From Thiocapsa sp. UBA6158 (lineage in GTDB: Bacteria > Pseudomonadota > Gammaproteobacteria > Chromatiales > Chromatiaceae), in contig NZ_DIUM01000038.1 in assembly GCF_002423035.1 (NCBI RefSeq), forward strand, positions 1 through 9,153: DNA of 9,153 bases, given 5' to 3'. Made by a program: the position numbers and the translations under genes. A model generated the notes under the pieces. It was not told the DNA's origin and made no database searches. It worked only from the letters and a program-made list of their open reading frames with translations. Below are positions 5,546 through 9,153 of the stretch, piece after piece. Within the stretch, counting starts at the first letter, position 1. The number at the start of each line of letters is the position of its first letter.

Positions 5546-5806
5546 TCAGTGGCGGGCGAGCCAGGCCTCGAGGTCGGCGGGGCCGGTGAAATCCAGCAGG
5601 TCTTCGCCGAGGGTTTCGATCTGCTCGACCGGGAGCGATTCGATGCGCTGGCGATAGACGTCCGGCACCGACCCCACACGGCGGTTCAGTTGTCGGAGTA
5701 CCAAGTGAGTTTCCTGTTGGAGCCCCTGCTGGAGCCCCTGCTGGAGTCCCTGTTGGAGTCCCTGCTGACGGCCTTGTTCGGTAAATCTTTCAGAAAAGCT
5801 GGTCAT
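5546..5806 (-). other. Possible separate product from an internal start of the Rpn gene
   Basis: ATG at 5806 (Met223) is preceded by AGAGG with 8-nt spacing (5819-5815), a better site than that of the full-length start. The product would be 86 aa: MTSFSERF, the GLQQ repeats and the DUF4351 end, without the nuclease core. In some Rpn genes such an internal C-terminal protein acts as an antitoxin. This is a candidate only. Confidence 0.3.
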
Positions 5807-6472
5807 TGTCGTGGCCTCTTGCGGATAGCGCTGGCGGTAGGCTTCCCATTCATTCTCGTCCAGCATGGCGTAGATGTCGATGAAGTCGGCGTATTTGAGT
5901 CGCCGCTCGGGGTCCGGTTCCAGCTCGGTCAGTCCACGGGTGGCGGCGGCGATGACCTCGAACTTCTCCTCGGGCGCGAAGGCCATGGTTGGCAACGTCA
6001 GGCGGGCGACGATGTTTTTGCTGTCCAGATATTCGCGTGCCTGCAGCCGGAACAGCGCGGTGTGCAGGTCGCTGAACTGCAGGTAGTGGCTGTGCTCGCT
6101 GCCCAGATCCAGTCGCTCGGGGTAATTGCCCGGGTGCAGGAAGATCACCACCGGTACGACGCGATCCGTGCCATAGAGCTCGGCCAGATCAAGGCAGTCG
6201 TGGGCCAGGCGGTGAATGGAGAAGCGCTTGGGGTCGGTTTCTTCTTCCAGCACGAACAGCAGCGCGGCGCGGCGCCCGTCGGGCCACTCCACCAGCAGCG
6301 GCACGTCGAGCTCGCGGAAGCGCTCGCCGAGGCGTTCCTTCAGTTGCTCCTCGCGGATCGGCAGGATCCTGGCGCCGGCATCGATGGCCTGGGCCTCGGC
6401 GGCGGCGAACAGGGCGAGCGTTTCGCGCGGATCGTCGAGGATCAGGTTCTTGAAATTCTGGTCGTGGCTCAT
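5546..6472 (-). CDS. Rpn-family (PD-(D/E)XK nuclease-like) protein with C-terminal DUF4351
   Basis: The 308-aa product resembles Rpn proteins, recombination-promoting nucleases related to transposase_31. The central core LDVPLLVEWPDGRRAALLF followed by VLEEETDP (about 55-81) fits the D...ExE/K layout of this nuclease group, with D56 and E76-E78 as candidate metal ligands. A helix-rich region leads to an EQGRQQ hinge and four GLQQ repeats (238-253). Residues about 255-308 (LVLRQLNRRVG onward to LLDFTGPADLEAWL) match the DUF4351 pattern. It has no role in sugar synthesis and breaks the operon between the UDP- and dTDP-sugar genes, so it is probably an insertion. Family members are linked to DNA breakage, recombination and, in recent work, phage defence. 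The start at 6472 has only a weak Shine-Dalgarno sequence. Active-site assignments are by eye. Confidence 0.85.
   Translation of the reverse strand: MSHDQNFKNLILDDPRETLALFAAAEAQAIDAGARILPIREEQLKERLGERFRELDVPLLVEWPDGRRAALLFVLEEETDPKRFSIHRLAHDCLDLAELYGTDRVVPVVIFLHPGNYPERLDLGSEHSHYLQFSDLHTALFRLQAREYLDSKNIVARLTLPTMAFAPEEKFEVIAAATRGLTELEPDPERRLKYADFIDIYAMLDENEWEAYRQRYPQEATTMTSFSERFTEQGRQQGLQQGLQQGLQQGLQQETHLVLRQLNRRVGSVPDVYRQRIESLPVEQIETLGEDLLDFTGPADLEAWLARH
5714..5761. repeat. 12-bp tandem repeat coding for GLQQ
   Basis: Four 12-bp units of the form CTG(C/T)TGGAG(C/T)CC on the + strand run head to tail, with a partial fifth (CTGCTG) to 5767. Each encodes GLQQ in the Rpn-like protein, so changes in copy number keep the frame and alter only the length of the linker between the nuclease core and DUF4351. 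Confidence 0.93.
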
Positions 6473-6567
6473 CCCTGTGTTTCCGTCACTTGCATTGAGC
6501 GGTCGGCGTGGCCGTTGGTGCTGCCATGGGTGTGGATCAACTGGTGGCAGGAGCCGGTGACGCTGGT

Positions 6568-7893
6568 TTATGCCTGGACAATGTTTTCGGCCGGTTCCTG
6601 ATAGCGCCCGCGCGTGTCGACAATGAGCGGCGCATGCCGCTTGATCAGCTCGTAGTCAAAGCGGTCGTGGTCGGTGGCGAGCAGCACGCAGTCGGCGGCG
6701 GCCAGGGTCTCGGGCGTGAGCGGCACGGATTCCAGATCGAAGTCGTGCCGGCGCATCTTGAGAAAGCGCGGCACGTGGGGGTCGGAGTAACTGATCTCGG
6801 CGCCCTTGGCCTGCAGCAGTTCCATGAGTTCGAGGGACGGCGATTCGCGGCGATCATCGACGTTCTTTTTGTAGGCGATGCCGAGCACCAGGATCTTGGC
6901 GCCCTTGAGCGCCTTGCCGCGGTCGTTGAGTGCGTCGGCGACCTTGCTCACCACCCACTGGGGCATGTTGGCGTTGACCTCGCCGGCGAGCTCGATGAAG
7001 CGGGTGCTGAGGCCGTATTCGCGTGCCTTCCAGGTGAGGTAGAAGGGGTCGATGGGGATGCAGTGGCCGCCGAGTCCGGGCCCCGGGTAGTAGGGGGTGA
7101 AGCCGAAGGGCTTGGTGGCGGCGGCGCGGATGACCTCGTGGATGTCGATGTCCATGCGGTCGCAGACGATCTTGAGCTCGTTGACCAGACCGATGTTGAC
7201 GGCGCGGTGGATGTTTTCGAGCAGCTTGGTCATCTCGGCGGCGCGGGTGGAGCTGAGTGTGACCACTTGGTCGATGACCTGGCCGTAGAGTGCTTGGCCG
7301 ACGCGGGTGCAGGCGGGTGTGAGGCCGCCGAGCACCTTGGGGATGGTGCGGGTGCTGTAGTTGGGGTTGCCGGGGTCTTCGCGCTCGGGGGAGAAGACCA
7401 GGAAGAGGTCTTGGCCGATGGTGAGGCCGCTGCGCTCGAGGCGGGGCTTGAGCTCCTCGTCGGTGGTGCCGGGCCAGGTGGTGCTCTCGAGCGAGACGAT
7501 CTGACCGGGGCGCAGGTGCGGGACGATGGCCTCGGTGGTGTCGAGGACGTAGCTTAAGTCCGGCTCGCGGTATTTGTTGAGCGGCGTGGGGACGCAGAGG
7601 ATGAGTGCGTCGCACTCGCGCGCGCGGCTGAAGTCGGTGGTGGCGCTGAAGCCTTTGGCGCGGGCGGCTTGGATGCTGTCGGCGCTGATGTGCTCGATGT
7701 AGCTCTGGCCGGCGTTGAGCTGGTCGACCTTGGCGAGGTCGATGTCGAAGCCGAGGACGGGGTAGCCGACCTCGGCGTAGCGCAGCATGAGCGGCAGGCC
7801 GACATAGCCGAGACCGAGGATGCCGATGCGGGCGTCCTTGCGGTCAAGCACATCGATGAGTTGATTGTTTGTGGTCATGAACTTTTGGGCCAT
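6568..7893 (-). CDS. wbpA: UDP-N-acetyl-D-glucosamine 6-dehydrogenase (WbpA type)
   Basis: The enzyme oxidises C6 of UDP-GlcNAc with two NAD+ to give UDP-GlcNAcA, a uronic acid precursor for O-antigen or capsule. The 441-aa product (from ATG 7893) has the NAD loop GLGYVG at 27-32, CVPTPLNKYREPDLS at 100-114, SPEREDPGNP at 168-177, EMTKLLENIHRAVNIGLVNE at 220-239 with the conserved lysine K223, and GPGLGGHCIPIDPFY with the catalytic cysteine C278. The EREDPGN and FGFTPYYPGPG stretches are of the WbpA type rather than TviB/WbpO. Another ATG five codons in (7878) is an equally possible start; neither has a clear Shine-Dalgarno sequence. The open frame extends to 8253 but overlaps wbpP and is not protein-like there. 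It lies 19 bp after wbpP. Substrate preference is inferred. Confidence 0.94.
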   Translation of the reverse strand: MAQKFMTTNNQLIDVLDRKDARIGILGLGYVGLPLMLRYAEVGYPVLGFDIDLAKVDQLNAGQSYIEHISADSIQAARAKGFSATTDFSRARECDALILCVPTPLNKYREPDLSYVLDTTEAIVPHLRPGQIVSLESTTWPGTTDEELKPRLERSGLTIGQDLFLVFSPEREDPGNPNYSTRTIPKVLGGLTPACTRVGQALYGQVIDQVVTLSSTRAAEMTKLLENIHRAVNIGLVNELKIVCDRMDIDIHEVIRAAATKPFGFTPYYPGPGLGGHCIPIDPFYLTWKAREYGLSTRFIELAGEVNANMPQWVVSKVADALNDRGKALKGAKILVLGIAYKKNVDDRRESPSLELMELLQAKGAEISYSDPHVPRFLKMRRHDFDLESVPLTPETLAAADCVLLATDHDRFDYELIKRHAPLIVDTRGRYQEPAENIVQA

Positions 7894-7912
7894 CGGGCTC
7901 GTACTTGTTGGA

Positions 7913-8932
7913 TTAGCGGACGTACCAGGATATGGCTCGCTCGAGTCCTTCAGCGATGCGCTGACTCGGTGCGTATCCCAAACGCGTCGCGGCCTTGGTG
8001 ATGTCGGCCAGGCTGTGGCGGACGTCGCCGGGGCGGAAATCACGATAGATGGGTTGCACCCCCTGCAGGTGCGGATAGCGCGGGAGCAGGTGGCGGTGGA
8101 TCTGCGTGTAGAGTTCGTTGAGCGTGGTGCGCTCGCCGACGGCGACGTTGAAGACTTGATTGGCGGCTTGCGGGTCGGTCGCGGTGGCGGCCAGAAGATT
8201 GGCCTGCACGGCGTTGTCGATGTAGCAGAAGTCGCGGCTGGTCTCGCCGTCACCGTTGATGAAGACGGTTTCGCCGGCGATGAGCGCAGCAGTCCACTTG
8301 GGGATCACCGCCGCATAGGCGCCGTTGGGGTCTTGCCGTCGGCCGAAGACGTTGAAGTAACGCAGTCCAATGCTGTCCAGCCCGTAGGCCCGCGCGAAGA
8401 CATCAGCATAGAGCTCATTGACCACCTTGGTGACCGCATAGGGCGAGAGCGGCTTGCCGATGATGTCTTCCTGCTTGGGTAGGCCGGGATGGTCGCCATA
8501 GGTGGAGCTGCTGGCGGCGTAGACAAAGCGCTTGACGCCGGCATCGCGCGCGGCGACGAGCATGTTGAGAAACCCGTCGATGTTGTTTGCGTTCGTGGTG
8601 ATGGGGTCATCAAGCGATCGCGGTACCGAGCCGAGTGCGGCCTGGTGCAGGACGTAATCGACTCCACTGCAGGCTTGGCGGCAAGCGGCGAGGTCGCGGA
8701 TGTCGCCCTCGATGAAGGTGAATCGATCCCATTGCCCCGAGGTGAGCAAGGTTTGAACGTCATCGAGGTTGTGTCTATGGCCAGTAGCGAAGTTATCGAG
8801 CCCGATGACGGTTTGGTCGAGCTTGAGTAGGGCCTCGAGCAGATTGGAGCCGATGAAGCCGGCAACACCGGTGATGAGCCAGGTGCTCGGAGCCGCTTGA
8901 AGGCTGACTTTGACGTCGTCGTAACGTGACAT
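7913..8932 (-). CDS. wbpP: UDP-N-acetylglucosamine 4-epimerase (WbpP/TviC type SDR)
   Basis: This extended short-chain dehydrogenase interconverts UDP-GlcNAc and UDP-GalNAc, or the matching uronic acids, by transient oxidation at C4 with bound NAD. The 339-aa product shows WLITGVAGFIGSNLLE at 18-33 with the NAD loop GVAGFIG (22-28), LDNFATGHRHNL at 45-56, GDIRDL at 76-81, the catalytic triad region with ASSSTYG (140-146) and YAVTK (Y165, K169), and RYFNVFGRRQDPNGAYAAVI, typical of WbpP and TviC. Length matches the family. The start at 8932 (MSRYDDVK) fits related proteins, though no Shine-Dalgarno sequence is seen. It is the first gene of the visible operon. With the following dehydrogenase it could provide UDP-GalNAcA in either order of reaction. 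Confidence 0.94.
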   Translation of the reverse strand: MSRYDDVKVSLQAAPSTWLITGVAGFIGSNLLEALLKLDQTVIGLDNFATGHRHNLDDVQTLLTSGQWDRFTFIEGDIRDLAACRQACSGVDYVLHQAALGSVPRSLDDPITTNANNIDGFLNMLVAARDAGVKRFVYAASSSTYGDHPGLPKQEDIIGKPLSPYAVTKVVNELYADVFARAYGLDSIGLRYFNVFGRRQDPNGAYAAVIPKWTAALIAGETVFINGDGETSRDFCYIDNAVQANLLAATATDPQAANQVFNVAVGERTTLNELYTQIHRHLLPRYPHLQGVQPIYRDFRPGDVRHSLADITKAATRLGYAPSQRIAEGLERAISWYVR

Positions 8933-9012
8933 GGATAGGCGCTTTGGTTGCTGGCGTTGCCGGCTTTAGTCTGCATCTGCACTGTCGGAGGAAAACGACG
9001 GCAGTGTGGCCG

Positions 9013-9044
9013 GGTGAAGAGACGGCGATGCGGTGTCTTTCACC
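9013..9044. other. Hairpin upstream of wbpP
   Basis: GGTGAA then AGAC (9013-9023, with one bulged g at 9019) pairs with GTCTTTCACC (9035-9044), a ten-pair stem with an 11-nt loop. There is no T-run on either side, so it does not look like a standard terminator. It could be a leader structure of the wbpP operon or part of the repetitive DNA at the edge. Confidence 0.45.
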
Positions 9045-9048
9045 ACTC

Positions 9049-9070
9049 CCGCCCCTGTGCTGAAGGGCGG
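9049..9070. other. Short GC hairpin upstream of wbpP
   Basis: CCGCCC (9049-9054) and GGGCGG (9065-9070) form a six-pair stem around a 10-nt loop. No T-run follows on either strand. It may be a weak terminator of an unseen neighbour or part of the same structured intergenic region. Confidence 0.35.
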
Positions 9071-9101
9071 TTGAAGACTCGCACGGTCTTACTACTCGCT
9101 G

Positions 9102-9143
9102 CCACGCTCCGCGTGGGAGCGGAGCTGCGACGCTCTGCGTCGC
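9102..9143. repeat. Paired palindrome resembling a dispersed REP-like element
   Basis: Two compact hairpins lie side by side: CCACGC-TCC-GCGTGG (9102-9116) and GCGACGC-TCT-GCGTCGC (9127-9143), each with a perfect stem and a 3-nt loop, 10 nt apart. The layout and the ACGC(T)nnGCGT core resemble palindromic units dispersed in intergenic DNA of many gammaproteobacteria. The element may continue beyond the window. The 221 bp between wbpP and the edge hold no open frame I would trust and no promoter I can point to. Confidence 0.7.
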
Positions 9144-9153
9144 GGGGCCGTGC

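Noticed and set aside
5549..7557. Long open frames on the + strand, around 350 codons each, antisense to the Rpn gene and wbpA
   Set aside because: They are shadows of GC-rich codons in the real genes: Gly/Val/Ala/Asp-rich translations with no motif and no ribosome site.
7894..8253. Extension of the wbpA frame upstream of 7893
   Set aside because: It overlaps wbpP out of frame, is low-complexity (Ser, Thr, Pro, Arg), and the dehydrogenase begins normally at 7893 or 7878.
9049..9070. Rho-independent terminator upstream of wbpP
   Set aside because: The stem is short with a 10-nt loop and no T-run follows on either strand; kept only as a hairpin.

Overview
The window is a polysaccharide (O-antigen or capsule) biosynthesis and export locus. 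All eleven supported genes lie on the minus strand, so the operon reads from right to left. The DNA is GC-rich: a sampled 60-base line in the middle of wzt counts 67% G+C. The gene types and the small palindromes at the right edge suggest a gammaproteobacterium, possibly a purple sulfur bacterium (Chromatiaceae). That placement is inference from general resemblance; no rRNA or other marker gene is present.

Layout in transcription order. (1) 9153-8933: non-coding upstream DNA with several hairpins, including a paired palindrome at the edge. (2) 8932-6568: two UDP-sugar genes, a WbpP/TviC-type UDP-GlcNAc 4-epimerase and a WbpA-type UDP-GlcNAc 6-dehydrogenase, 19 bp apart; together they can supply UDP-HexNAc and UDP-HexNAcA sugars. 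(3) 6472-5546: an Rpn/DUF4351-type nuclease-like gene with a GLQQ tandem repeat, an apparent intruder. The gaps on either side (95 bp and 117 bp) show nothing I can name. (4) 5428-2486: a dTDP-3-acetamido-3,6-dideoxyhexose module (Fuc3NAc or Qui3NAc): hexapeptide N-acetyltransferase, an overlapping GNAT acetyltransferase, a cupin 3,4-ketoisomerase and a PLP aminotransferase. A small antitoxin-like gene sits between ketoisomerase and aminotransferase, bracketed by a 36-nt direct repeat. (5) 2485-2327: a 159-bp gap with a candidate promoter and a heptamer tandem repeat. (6) 2326-168: the ABC exporter, Wzm permease and Wzt ATPase with a C-terminal carbohydrate-binding domain. (7) 163-1: the first 54 codons of a glucose-1-phosphate cytidylyltransferase (RfbF), cut by the window edge, which adds a CDP-sugar branch.

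Working together: UDP-, dTDP- and CDP-linked sugars would be built in the cytoplasm, assembled on a lipid carrier by glycosyltransferases not seen here, and exported by Wzm/Wzt. RmlA and RmlB, needed to start the dTDP branch, must also lie elsewhere.

The most interesting signals are a run of ten G in the coding strand of the hexapeptide acetyltransferase, where loss of one G gives an almost immediate stop (a possible phase-variation switch); the insertion of a small gene that copied the end of the ketoisomerase gene and kept the stop/start overlap with the aminotransferase gene; a possible internal start in the Rpn gene; and a sharp drop in GC in the substrate-binding end of wzt.
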